From DUNY01 sp964520055 (GTDB lineage: Bacteria > Bacillota > Thermosediminibacteria > Thermosediminibacterales > Tepidanaerobacteraceae), in NCBI GenBank assembly GCA_964520055.1, contig CAZFME010000028.1:1-19549 (forward strand): 19,549 bases of DNA, written 5' to 3'. Positions within the stretch are counted from its first letter, which is position 1. Every line of letters begins with the position of its first letter. Shown here one piece after another: positions 1-6,148 of the stretch. Under the pieces are notes generated by a model, which saw only the letters and a list, made by a program, of their open reading frames with translations, did not search any database and was not told where the DNA came from. The translations under genes and the position numbers were made by a program.

Positions 1-210
1 GCAAAAATGATATTAAACACCGGAGAATCCCCCGAGAGGCTGAGAGAAAAGGTTACTACTCCCGGAGGTACAACCATGGCCGGTATAAAAGTTTTGGAAA
101 AGGCCAATTTTACCGATGCTTTCATAGAAGCCGTCGAAAGTGCTACCGGGAGGTCCCAAGAGATGATGGCAAAATACAGTTCTTTACACAAATTCCGACA
201 TGTGTTATGA
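1..210 (+). CDS. proC: Pyrroline-5-carboxylate reductase, C-terminal fragment (5' end outside window)
   Basis: The reading frame is open from base 1 and ends at TGA 208-210; the first ATG (base 7) is internal, so the true start lies upstream of the window. The visible ~69 residues contain the ProC signature TTPGGTTMAGIKVLE followed by an amphipathic helix (AFIEAVESATGRSQEM), which is the dimerisation/substrate-binding C-terminus of the family. The enzyme reduces 1-pyrroline-5-carboxylate to proline with NAD(P)H in the cytoplasm. A short tail (SLHKFRHVL) after the usual end of the family may be strain-specific. The gene is followed by a hairpin terminator and by abrB on the opposite strand. 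Confidence 0.9.
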   Translation, partial: AKMILNTGESPERLREKVTTPGGTTMAGIKVLEKANFTDAFIEAVESATGRSQEMMAKYSSLHKFRHVL

Positions 211-224
211 TGTCTATATAGACA
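211..224. repeat. 14-bp perfect palindrome directly after the proC stop
   Basis: TGTCTATATAGACA begins on the base after the proC stop codon and is a perfect self-complementary 14-mer. It lies upstream of the terminator hairpin. With no unpaired centre it suits a dimeric protein site better than an RNA hairpin. No function is assigned. Confidence 0.4.
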
Positions 225-256
225 GTCCGTGGCATTTAAACAAGATTTTAGGCAAT

Positions 257-290
257 AAAGGAAGAGACCAAAATTGAAGTCTCTTCCTTT
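257..290. terminator. Shared hairpin terminator between convergent proC and abrB
   Basis: A perfect 12-bp stem (AAAGGAAGAGAC 257-268 with GTCTCTTCCTTT 279-290) closes a 10-nt loop. Both arms end in A/T-rich tracts, so transcripts from either side would form the hairpin. It lies between the proC stop at 210 and the abrB stop at 310, where a bidirectional terminator is expected. Confidence 0.8.
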
Positions 291-309
291 GACTTTACGG
301 ACTCAAAAT

Positions 310-648
310 TCAATTGCTTTGAATGATATCGTCAAGTATTTCGCCGATATCCTCAGGGTCGGTGGCAGTAGGGGTATCTTCAAGATCAGTTACATAGGTA
401 CTTGCCAAGGTATTTTTAATTTCTAACGCACAGTTTTTGCAAATGTTTTTACCACTGAAATTGAGTATGTCTTCCGCACTGCCACAAAAGATACAAGCAG
501 GTAAATATTTTTTTAAAATGATCCTATCTGTGTCGACATAGATTTCCAATGCATCTTTGACTGAGATACCCAGTGTTCGCCTTAACTCTATTGGGATAAC
601 AATACGACCAAGGTCATCGACTTTTCGAACGATTCCTGTAGATTTCAT
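310..648 (-). CDS. abrB: AbrB-family transition-state regulator with C-terminal cysteine-rich motif
   Basis: 112 aa. Residues 1-47 are a classic SpoVT/AbrB swapped-hairpin DNA-binding domain (MKSTGIVRKVDDLGRIVIPI and ELRRTLGI), nearly identical to Bacillus AbrB. The rest differs from Bacillus: residues 52-73 carry CxxC-x14-CxxC (C52, C55, C70, C73), which looks like a small zinc-binding knuckle, followed by an acidic tail. This architecture is common in clostridial AbrB proteins. It likely represses stationary-phase or sporulation genes; targets cannot be read from here. It has its own strong sigma-A-like promoter on the minus strand and lies divergent to nurA-herA, which it could influence. 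The start ATG is preceded by a GGGGGC ribosome site. Confidence 0.92.
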   Translation of the reverse strand: MKSTGIVRKVDDLGRIVIPIELRRTLGISVKDALEIYVDTDRIILKKYLPACIFCGSAEDILNFSGKNICKNCALEIKNTLASTYVTDLEDTPTATDPEDIGEILDDIIQSN

Positions 649-694
649 TTATATTCGCCCCCAAAATTCATATTTCGACATTTACCCCAATTAA

Positions 695-723
695 AATATA
701 CCAGAAATGCCAAAAAAAGTCAA
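695..723 (-). promoter_or_regulatory. Sigma-A type promoter for abrB
   Basis: On the minus strand TTGACT (718-723) is separated by exactly 17 nt from TATATT (695-700), with a TGG extension directly before the -10 box. This is near consensus, and the predicted start would leave a leader of about 40 nt before abrB. The region lies in the divergent abrB/nurA gap. Confidence 0.75.
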
Positions 724-769
724 CATATAATTATGATTTTTTTGTTTATTTTAAGTAGGAGGTAAGACC

Positions 770-1726
770 TTGCTGGAGCTAAATACCGATCTAAAACAAA
801 AATTTGAAGAGGTATCAAAAGCCATGCAATTGAGGCTAAAGCAAAAGCTTTCTACCGGTGTTCTGCGAAATATGATACTTGATAAAGGCATCGGAAGTTT
901 TAAATGGTGTCAAAGCTTTAACCATCAAGACTTATCGCAGATTGTCGAAAAAGGTGGAATGGTTGGCGTGGACGGTTCCACAAACAGTGCTGGTGGTCCT
1001 TTTCCATACCTTATTACATTACAGCAGGCGTTGGCAAAAGCCGGCGGGAAAAAAGGTGATGTGACAATGACCGATGCATTTTCACCTCTGACCATGAAAG
1101 TTCCCATGGGTGAAGAAGAGTATAGGGATTTTGTAAAACGAAATCTGGCTTACCTTGAAGTGAAAGCGGCTTTAGCAGCTCTTGAACAGCTTGGTCCAAG
1201 GGTGCTTTTACTTGACGGTTCCTTGGTTCGATACAAGATTGAAGCAGCTACCTTGTGGGAAAAACTAAAAAGCAGGGCTTTAGCCCAAAACACCATATTG
1301 GTGGGCGTTGTAGAGGGAATTTCCACCGGTATAATCAGCGAGTGTTTAAAAAACGGGCTGCCCGAGTCAGGATATCCTGCCTCAGACTGGGAAATATTAT
1401 TTGGACTTTTACAGGTAGGAGAAATGCTAGAAATAGCTCCGGGCTTATTCAAAGAAGGTTTTCGTACTTGTTTTATGAGGTCCTCAATAGACCCAAAACC
1501 CATAGGCATCGACTTGATGGAAGAGCAGCAGGTATATTTAAATCAAGTGGGAAATCTTATACTAACTTTGACTCCTAGGGATGGACGCGGAATACCGTTA
1601 TGGCTTGATATTATAGATAAAAATGTGAGAATTTCCGATACTGTCATGAAAGGACTCTTAAGTACATATCTGGGAGCAGATTACGTGGAGTTTTTAAAGC
1701 CGAAGAGAGAAAAAAGAGAGATGTAG
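770..1726 (+). CDS. nurA: NurA-family DNA end-processing nuclease
   Basis: 318 aa, starting at TTG 770 with AGGAGG seven bases upstream, a strong reason to accept this non-ATG start. NurA hallmarks are visible: GVDGS (D68) in the first third, a second acidic strand LLLDGS (D149), and a late LWLDIID segment. These acidic residues coordinate manganese in the RNase-H-like fold of the family. NurA is a 5'-3' exonuclease and endonuclease that works with the HerA translocase in DNA end resection, best known in archaea and some bacteria. The herA gene starts 12 bp downstream with its own ribosome site, so the two form an operon and probably one complex. No signal peptide is seen, so it should be cytoplasmic. 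The family call is confident; the biological role in this host (repair or phage defence) is inference. Confidence 0.85.
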   Translation: MLELNTDLKQKFEEVSKAMQLRLKQKLSTGVLRNMILDKGIGSFKWCQSFNHQDLSQIVEKGGMVGVDGSTNSAGGPFPYLITLQQALAKAGGKKGDVTMTDAFSPLTMKVPMGEEEYRDFVKRNLAYLEVKAALAALEQLGPRVLLLDGSLVRYKIEAATLWEKLKSRALAQNTILVGVVEGISTGIISECLKNGLPESGYPASDWEILFGLLQVGEMLEIAPGLFKEGFRTCFMRSSIDPKPIGIDLMEEQQVYLNQVGNLILTLTPRDGRGIPLWLDIIDKNVRISDTVMKGLLSTYLGADYVEFLKPKREKREM

Positions 1727-1738
1727 GAGGGATACCCT

Positions 1739-3565
1739 ATGCAAGTAGTCGGACTTACCACACCTCAGGAGGTTTATGTGGCATCTAAAGACAGGAAGTT
1801 TCGCATAAATGAGCTTTTGGTCTTGGAGGATCCCTATCAGGGGAATCTCATAGGGGAAGTGGTGGAGAGCAATTCATACAACAGGTTCATACCCCTTTCC
1901 ATAGGAGGTGCCATTCACGATACTGATGTCATAGAGTCTTTAAAGCATTTAGGATATTCCATAAGTGAAGATGAAATAAATATTGCTAAAGTTAAACTCC
2001 TTACCGAGGCCAATTTTCCGGTGGTTACCGGCTGCCTGGTCAGATTACCGGCCTTTGATGAGGTTCGGGGATACCTATTGAAGGGTTTGCGAGAAGACGG
2101 GCTTTTACTGGGTGAAATAAAGAATACCGAAGAAACCGCCGCTACCATGGAAGATGAACTTAAGGGCCTTTGTGAAATGTTTTCACGGGGTGAGATTTAT
2201 AAAACTCGGAATGTGCCTTTTTTCCTTGATTTAAGGTCATTCCAACAGTATCCTCATATCGGCGTTTTTGGGGGGTCAGGTTCGGGAAAATCCTTTGGAC
2301 TCCGTGTAATAATGGAAGAAATAATGAAACATAAGTTTCCTGCCTTGATGCTTGACCCACACTATGAGATGGAGTTTGCTGAATGTCAGGACAGCAGTAT
2401 GGAAAAACAGGATTTTAAAGATGATTTTAGAAAATTTCAGATAGGTGAACATATAGGTGTGGAATTCTTAAACCTCTCCCGGCGTGATTTGATGGCACTG
2501 CTATCGGCGGTGTCACCTCTGACCGAAGCCATGGCTAGCGCTATAGAAGGGCTGCATTTGCGGGGTGATACATATCTCAGTTTTTCCCATCGCTTGGAAC
2601 TTTTAAGTGAGGCACTGGAGATGGGGCGGGCAAGGGTGGAGCAGGCATTGAGACAGGATATGGAGCCTATGGAAAAAGAAAAATACAAGAAGATGCGTCA
2701 GCTTCTGGAAGAACACCAAAATATCCCGCTGCCTTCGGTGCAGGGCATTGCATGGAGGCTTAGACGGCTTCATAATTCCGGACTTTTCAGCCGGGATATA
2801 AAGCCAGTGAAGGAAACTATGATGCAGGGAAAACTGGCGGTAGTCCAGGGACCCATATGGCTCCTCCAGGTATTTTCCACATACCTTTTATCAAATATTT
2901 ACCGCCAGCGCCGGGATTACAAAGACGGGGAACTTAAAGGTGAAACATTAGGAGATTACTTTCCGCCCTTTATCATTGCCACCGATGAGGCTCACAACTT
3001 TGCACCCAAGGGTCGGGATGCCGCCACCAAAGGAATCGTTACCGAGATAGCCCAAGAAGGGCGAAAATATGGGGTGTTCCTAGTTCTGGCCACCCAGAGG
3101 CCTACACTGCTGGATGAAACCGTCACAGCGCAGCTTAATACCAAAATAATATTTAGAACCGTCAGGGCATCTGACATCGGTACCATCAGTGAAGAAACCG
3201 ATATAAAGGCCGAAGAGGCTAGGCGACTGCCCTATCTGCCCTCAGGCGATTCCTTTGTATCATCACCGCTGTTCGGCAGGACCGTAGCCATCCGTGTGCG
3301 ATTTCCTCATACTCGCAGCCCCCACACTCAAAACCCCCTAGACGAGATACAAATATACCGAGAAACCTCCGAAGATAAGCTTTTAGAATCAATAACACCC
3401 CATCTGCCCATATATGCTGCAAACTTTGCTCGGGCAGTGGAGGAGATAAACCGGCACACCGGTGAGAATTACGAAGTAAGAACCTTAAAAGCCGCCCTGG
3501 ATACTCTGGTGGAAAAGGGGAAACTGAAAAAACAGACCAGCCCACTAGGGGACATCTTCCTTTAG
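1739..3565 (+). CDS. herA: HerA-like hexameric DNA translocase/helicase ATPase
   Basis: 608 aa, ATG start with GGAGGG seven bases upstream. The first ~150 residues form the HAS-barrel-like N-terminal region. The FtsK/HerA ATPase core follows: Walker A GGSGSGKS at 178-185 (K184), a Walker B strand FIIATDEAHNFAP (D416, E417), then the LATQRPTLLDETV segment, typical of DUF87/HerA proteins, and a C-terminal tail ending SPLGDIFL. HerA forms a ring that pumps duplex DNA into NurA; ATP hydrolysis drives resection. Its position right behind nurA supports a HerA-NurA complex. The stop codon TAG (3563-3565) lies inside the terminal sequence TTTAGGTGCC of a repeat element, so the element starts exactly where the gene ends. 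Confidence 0.88.
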   Translation: MQVVGLTTPQEVYVASKDRKFRINELLVLEDPYQGNLIGEVVESNSYNRFIPLSIGGAIHDTDVIESLKHLGYSISEDEINIAKVKLLTEANFPVVTGCLVRLPAFDEVRGYLLKGLREDGLLLGEIKNTEETAATMEDELKGLCEMFSRGEIYKTRNVPFFLDLRSFQQYPHIGVFGGSGSGKSFGLRVIMEEIMKHKFPALMLDPHYEMEFAECQDSSMEKQDFKDDFRKFQIGEHIGVEFLNLSRRDLMALLSAVSPLTEAMASAIEGLHLRGDTYLSFSHRLELLSEALEMGRARVEQALRQDMEPMEKEKYKKMRQLLEEHQNIPLPSVQGIAWRLRRLHNSGLFSRDIKPVKETMMQGKLAVVQGPIWLLQVFSTYLLSNIYRQRRDYKDGELKGETLGDYFPPFIIATDEAHNFAPKGRDAATKGIVTEIAQEGRKYGVFLVLATQRPTLLDETVTAQLNTKIIFRTVRASDIGTISEETDIKAEEARRLPYLPSGDSFVSSPLFGRTVAIRVRFPHTRSPHTQNPLDEIQIYRETSEDKLLESITPHLPIYAANFARAVEEINRHTGENYEVRTLKAALDTLVEKGKLKKQTSPLGDIFL

Positions 3566-3945
3566 GTGCCAGGGAAGGTTTTGAAAAAGTGAAACACTAT
3601 GGCAAATAACAAAATCCATCAACCTTAGCCATACTAAAACCGTCATCCTGAAGGATACTAAAACCTTCATTTCTGAGCGATAGCGAAGAAATCTATTGTT
3701 AGGGCGGCTTTTAGGGTTCTTCATTCCACTTCGTTTCATTCAGAATTTCCATGCGGTGCCCGCGCCACGATAAATGTAGCATTTTTCTGTCATTCCGAAG
3801 GATCAAAGTGACTGAGGAATCTTAAATTAGATCCTTCGGGCAAAACCTTCAGAATGACAACGAAACAGGTTTCATAGCAATGACACAAACTTGGAATTTT
3901 TCAGAGGTTTCCCAGGCACCTAAGTTATTAAGTTATTCAATGTTC
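3562..3945. repeat. REP/MITE-like repeat block bounded by inverted TTAGGTGCC ends
   Basis: The left end TTAGGTGCCAGGGAA (from 3562) and the right end TTCCCAGGCACCTAA (about 3909-3923) are imperfect inverted repeats, each continuing into related GAAAAA/TTTTTC tracts. Inside are decayed copies of a GTCATTCTGAAGG / GAGCGATAGCGAAGAA type repeat (around 3642-3694 and 3788-3859). Outside the right end, AATAACTT occurs twice in tandem on the minus strand, and the sequence there matches the repeat at 18742-18770. There is no transposase gene. The block fills most of the herA-crp gap. It looks like a non-autonomous mobile or REP-type element; whether it moves as a unit is unknown. Confidence 0.6.
3788..3859. 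repeat. Nested hairpin repeat unit
   Basis: An outer inverted repeat, TGTCATTCCGAAGG (3788-3801) with CCTTCAGAATGACA (3846-3859), has one mismatch. An inner perfect 10-bp pair, CCGAAGGATC (3795-3804) with GATCCTTCGG (3830-3839), shares bases with the outer arm, so the two stems compete. It is part of the repeat block and may act as a transcription stop or processing site downstream of herA. Confidence 0.55.
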
Positions 3946-4237
3946 TTATAATTAGCCAGATGTTCAACTTGATTTTTCATGAAAGTATTATGATGCAAAC
4001 CGTCTCTTACTCTGGGGCGATTTTTTATTATTACCGAAACTAGGGCATGTTTGACATTGGTAACCCTATAGCGGATTAATGACCCGAAATTTGTGTTTGT
4101 TTGATGTGGGAATTTTCTATTTTCACATGAAGGATTTAGAAGGCCAGTACCGAAAATAATATTAAGGCGAGCTAAATATATGTAGCAGTCGTAAAACATT
4201 AAAATTTATTGTAGTTATGGTTGTTATTCAGCAAAAT
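3946..4237. other. Intergenic stretch with no recognised gene
   Basis: A/T-rich sequence between the repeat block and the promoter of the Crp-type gene. One minus-strand open frame (3933-4199, 88 codons) crosses it, but it has no ribosome site, matches no family I know and ends inside the repeat. I see no RNA gene or riboswitch here. Confidence 0.5.
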
Positions 4238-4273
4238 GGACATTTGTCCTTTCCATTATTTCAAAAATATTCT
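4238..4273 (+). promoter_or_regulatory. Candidate promoter with overlapping operator palindrome for the Crp/Fnr-type gene
   Basis: GGACATTTGTCC (4238-4249) contains perfect GGAC/GTCC arms around ATTT, and AATGGA/TCCATT arms extend the symmetry (4235-4256). Its right half doubles as a possible -35 box, TTGTCC (4244-4249). After 18 nt comes TATTCT (4268-4273) as a possible -10. A bound regulator would block RNA polymerase here, consistent with autoregulation by the adjacent Crp/Fnr-type protein. The symmetry is seen; the binding partner is inferred. Confidence 0.45.
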
Positions 4274-4293
4274 ATTATTTGAGGTGAACCCCT

Positions 4294-4962
4294 GTGAACG
4301 TTCAGGATATTGTGAATATAAACTATAAGATGTTCAAGGAGTGCCCCTACGAAATATTAAACCAGTTTGAATTAAAGGAATATCCTAAGGAATGCATAAT
4401 CTGTCATCAGGAACATGAATATGATTATTTCTACGTTATTGCCGAAGGTCTTGTGAATATCTATAGAATTTCAAAAGAGGGCAAAAAGTATTCTCAAGCT
4501 ATCTACAAAAAAGGTGACTATTTTGGCGAACTGGAGGTATTTAACAGAAAACCCTATGTTTGTTCGGTGGAGACTATAACAAAGGCAAAGGTTTGGAGAA
4601 TTTCCCGCCCCCATTTTTTACGGTGGGTGGAGTTGGATAAAAATTTTTTGCTGTATCTCATTAACACCTTATGTGACAGTTTTTACAGGCTGTCAAAAAA
4701 GGCCGGTGAAGATACGCTGTATCCGCTGAAATACCGCATCTGCAATTTTCTTTTACGAAGTGTAGACGAGGATGCAATAAGTGATAAGCATATTGAAGTA
4801 CCTTTTGACCGGGAGCGATTGAGCGAGCAGTTCGTAGCTACCACAAGAAGCATAAACAGAATTCTAAAGCAACTAAAGGAAAAGGACATTATAGATATAG
4901 AGAATAAATCCATAATCATCAAAAACCTTGAAGGCCTTAAAAATGAGGAAGATGCGCTTTAA
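4294..4962 (+). CDS. Crp/Fnr-family transcriptional regulator
   Basis: 222 aa from a GTG start with GAGGTG eight bases upstream. Residues ~20-115 form a cyclic-nucleotide-binding-like beta roll containing GDYFGELEVFNRKPYVCSVE (74-93), the position of the phosphate-binding cassette. A long dimer helix follows (~118-138), then a winged helix-turn-helix (~170-210) with recognition region RERLSEQFVATTRSINRILKQL. Cysteines occur at 17, 34, 37, 90, 127 and 150. They do not form the Fnr iron-sulfur pattern clearly, although C34 and C37 are close together. The gene lies 43 bp upstream of the BMP lipoprotein gene on the same strand with no terminator between. It probably controls the nucleoside cluster and, through the upstream palindrome, itself. 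The effector is unknown. Confidence 0.88.
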   Translation: MNVQDIVNINYKMFKECPYEILNQFELKEYPKECIICHQEHEYDYFYVIAEGLVNIYRISKEGKKYSQAIYKKGDYFGELEVFNRKPYVCSVETITKAKVWRISRPHFLRWVELDKNFLLYLINTLCDSFYRLSKKAGEDTLYPLKYRICNFLLRSVDEDAISDKHIEVPFDRERLSEQFVATTRSINRILKQLKEKDIIDIENKSIIIKNLEGLKNEEDAL

Positions 4963-5005
4963 AGGCAATTAGGGTGTAAAAACCCATAAAAAAAGGGGGA
5001 TAATT

Positions 5006-6070
5006 ATGAAAAAAGTCATTTCTATACTGCTTATCTTGATGCTCATTGGGAGCATGGTTTTAACCGGGTGTGGCAAGAGTGCCGACACTCAAAAGGAACA
5101 GGATCAGCCACCGGTAGAGTCGCCGGCTGACCAAGCAGGACCCATGAAAGTTGCTCTTGTTCTATCAGGAGGATTGGGTGACCGTTCCTTTTATGACTCA
5201 TCCCATGAGGGCTTTGAGCGGGCTAAAAATGAGTTGGGTGTTGAAGGCAATGTTTTAGAATGCAAAAACGATCCATCGCTTTTTCAAGACCAACTGGTTC
5301 AAGCGTCGGAAAATGCCCAAGTAGTTGTGGTGGTAGGGTTTGAGTTTTATGATGTGATTCAAGAAGTGGCACCGGAGTATCCTGAGGTAAACTATATTTA
5401 TCTGGACAATGTAGTGGAAGGAATTGATAACATAACAAGCATCACCTATTTGGAAAATGAGGGGACATTTTTGGCCGGAGCTTTAGCGGCCATGCTCACC
5501 CTAGAAACTTCTATCGAAGGCATAAATGAAGCAAAAATTATAGGAATGGTGGGTGGTGTGGACCTTCCTGTCATTAGAAACTTCCAAATTGGTTATGAAG
5601 AGGGAGCCAAGTATATAGACGAGGATGTAAGAGTTGAGACAATTTACGCGGGAGACTTTGAAGACCCGGCAAAAGGTAAAGAATGCGCCTTGGCCCTTTA
5701 TTCTAAAGGTGCAGACATTGTATTCCATGCCGCCGGTAAGACCGGTGAAGGTGTGTTTGAAGCCGCAAAAGAGGTTAAAGCCTATGCCATAGGAGTGGAT
5801 ACGGATCAAAGATACATAAATCCGGACGTAATAGTGGCCAGCATGATTAAAGGTGTTGGGCTTTCAGTGTTCGAGACCATAAAGAAAATTCAGGATGGCG
5901 CCTTCGAGCCCGGCAAAGTCATCTATTATGGCATCAACGAGGACGGTGTTGATATAGGCTACGGCACCCCAGATATGAAGCAGATTGTGCCTGAAGAAAT
6001 TAAGAGCAAAATTGAAGAAATAAAAGCAAAAGTCAAAAGCGGCGAAATCAAAGTGCCCACAGCAAAATAA
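5006..6070 (+). CDS. nupN: BMP-family nucleoside-binding lipoprotein of an ABC importer
   Basis: 354 aa, ATG preceded by AGGGGG at good spacing. A type II signal peptide is clear: KK, a hydrophobic stretch ILLILMLIGSMVL, and lipobox LTGC with the lipidated Cys at 22. A short E/Q/P-rich linker follows, then the BMP/PnrA domain from about residue 47 (VALVLSGGLGDRSFYDSSHEGFERA; later VVVVGFEFYD, NEGTFLAGALAAM, GVDTDQ). Members bind purine or pyrimidine nucleosides outside the membrane and deliver them to the cognate ABC permease. It is followed by a hairpin (6087-6121) and then by the ATPase and permease genes, the same order as the Bacillus nupNOPQ guanosine transporter, with similar lengths. 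The substrate is inferred as nucleoside; the exact one cannot be read. Confidence 0.9.
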   Translation: MKKVISILLILMLIGSMVLTGCGKSADTQKEQDQPPVESPADQAGPMKVALVLSGGLGDRSFYDSSHEGFERAKNELGVEGNVLECKNDPSLFQDQLVQASENAQVVVVVGFEFYDVIQEVAPEYPEVNYIYLDNVVEGIDNITSITYLENEGTFLAGALAAMLTLETSIEGINEAKIIGMVGGVDLPVIRNFQIGYEEGAKYIDEDVRVETIYAGDFEDPAKGKECALALYSKGADIVFHAAGKTGEGVFEAAKEVKAYAIGVDTDQRYINPDVIVASMIKGVGLSVFETIKKIQDGAFEPGKVIYYGINEDGVDIGYGTPDMKQIVPEEIKSKIEEIKAKVKSGEIKVPTAK

Positions 6071-6086
6071 GGAAAAGTCCGTATGC

Positions 6087-6121
6087 AAAAGGAGGAGTAA
6101 GCTTTTACTTCTCCTTTTTTT
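6087..6121 (+). terminator. Intra-operon hairpin with U-run after the lipoprotein gene
   Basis: A 14-bp stem with one G-U pair (AAAAGGAGGAGTAA 6087-6100 and TTACTTCTCCTTTT 6105-6118) closes a GCTT loop and runs into a T tract. It has the form of an intrinsic terminator, yet the ATPase gene starts only 28 bp later in the same operon. Partial termination here would give more binding lipoprotein than membrane components, as is common in ABC importers. It may also protect the upstream mRNA from 3' exonucleases. Confidence 0.75.
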
Positions 6122-6148
6122 AACACAAGGGTAAAGGCAGGTGGCAAA

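Noticed and set aside
1150..1509. 119-codon minus-strand frame opposite nurA
   Set aside because: It lies wholly within the well-supported nurA gene and its product has no family features; a shadow frame.
770..3565. Calling the HerA-NurA pair a defence island
   Set aside because: No other defence genes, integrase or island borders are next to it, and the neighbours are core genes; left as a possibility only.
3562..3945. CRISPR array
   Set aside because: The repeats are few, diverged, in both orientations and not evenly spaced; no cas genes are present.
3933..4199. 88-codon minus-strand open frame in the herA-crp gap
   Set aside because: No ribosome site before its ATG, no recognisable domain, and its last codons lie in the repeat flank. 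It could be a decayed transposon gene, but nothing in the sequence supports that firmly.
4963..5005. Riboswitch upstream of the nucleoside importer
   Set aside because: Only 43 bases separate the regulator from the lipoprotein gene, too short for a purine riboswitch, and no aptamer pattern is visible.
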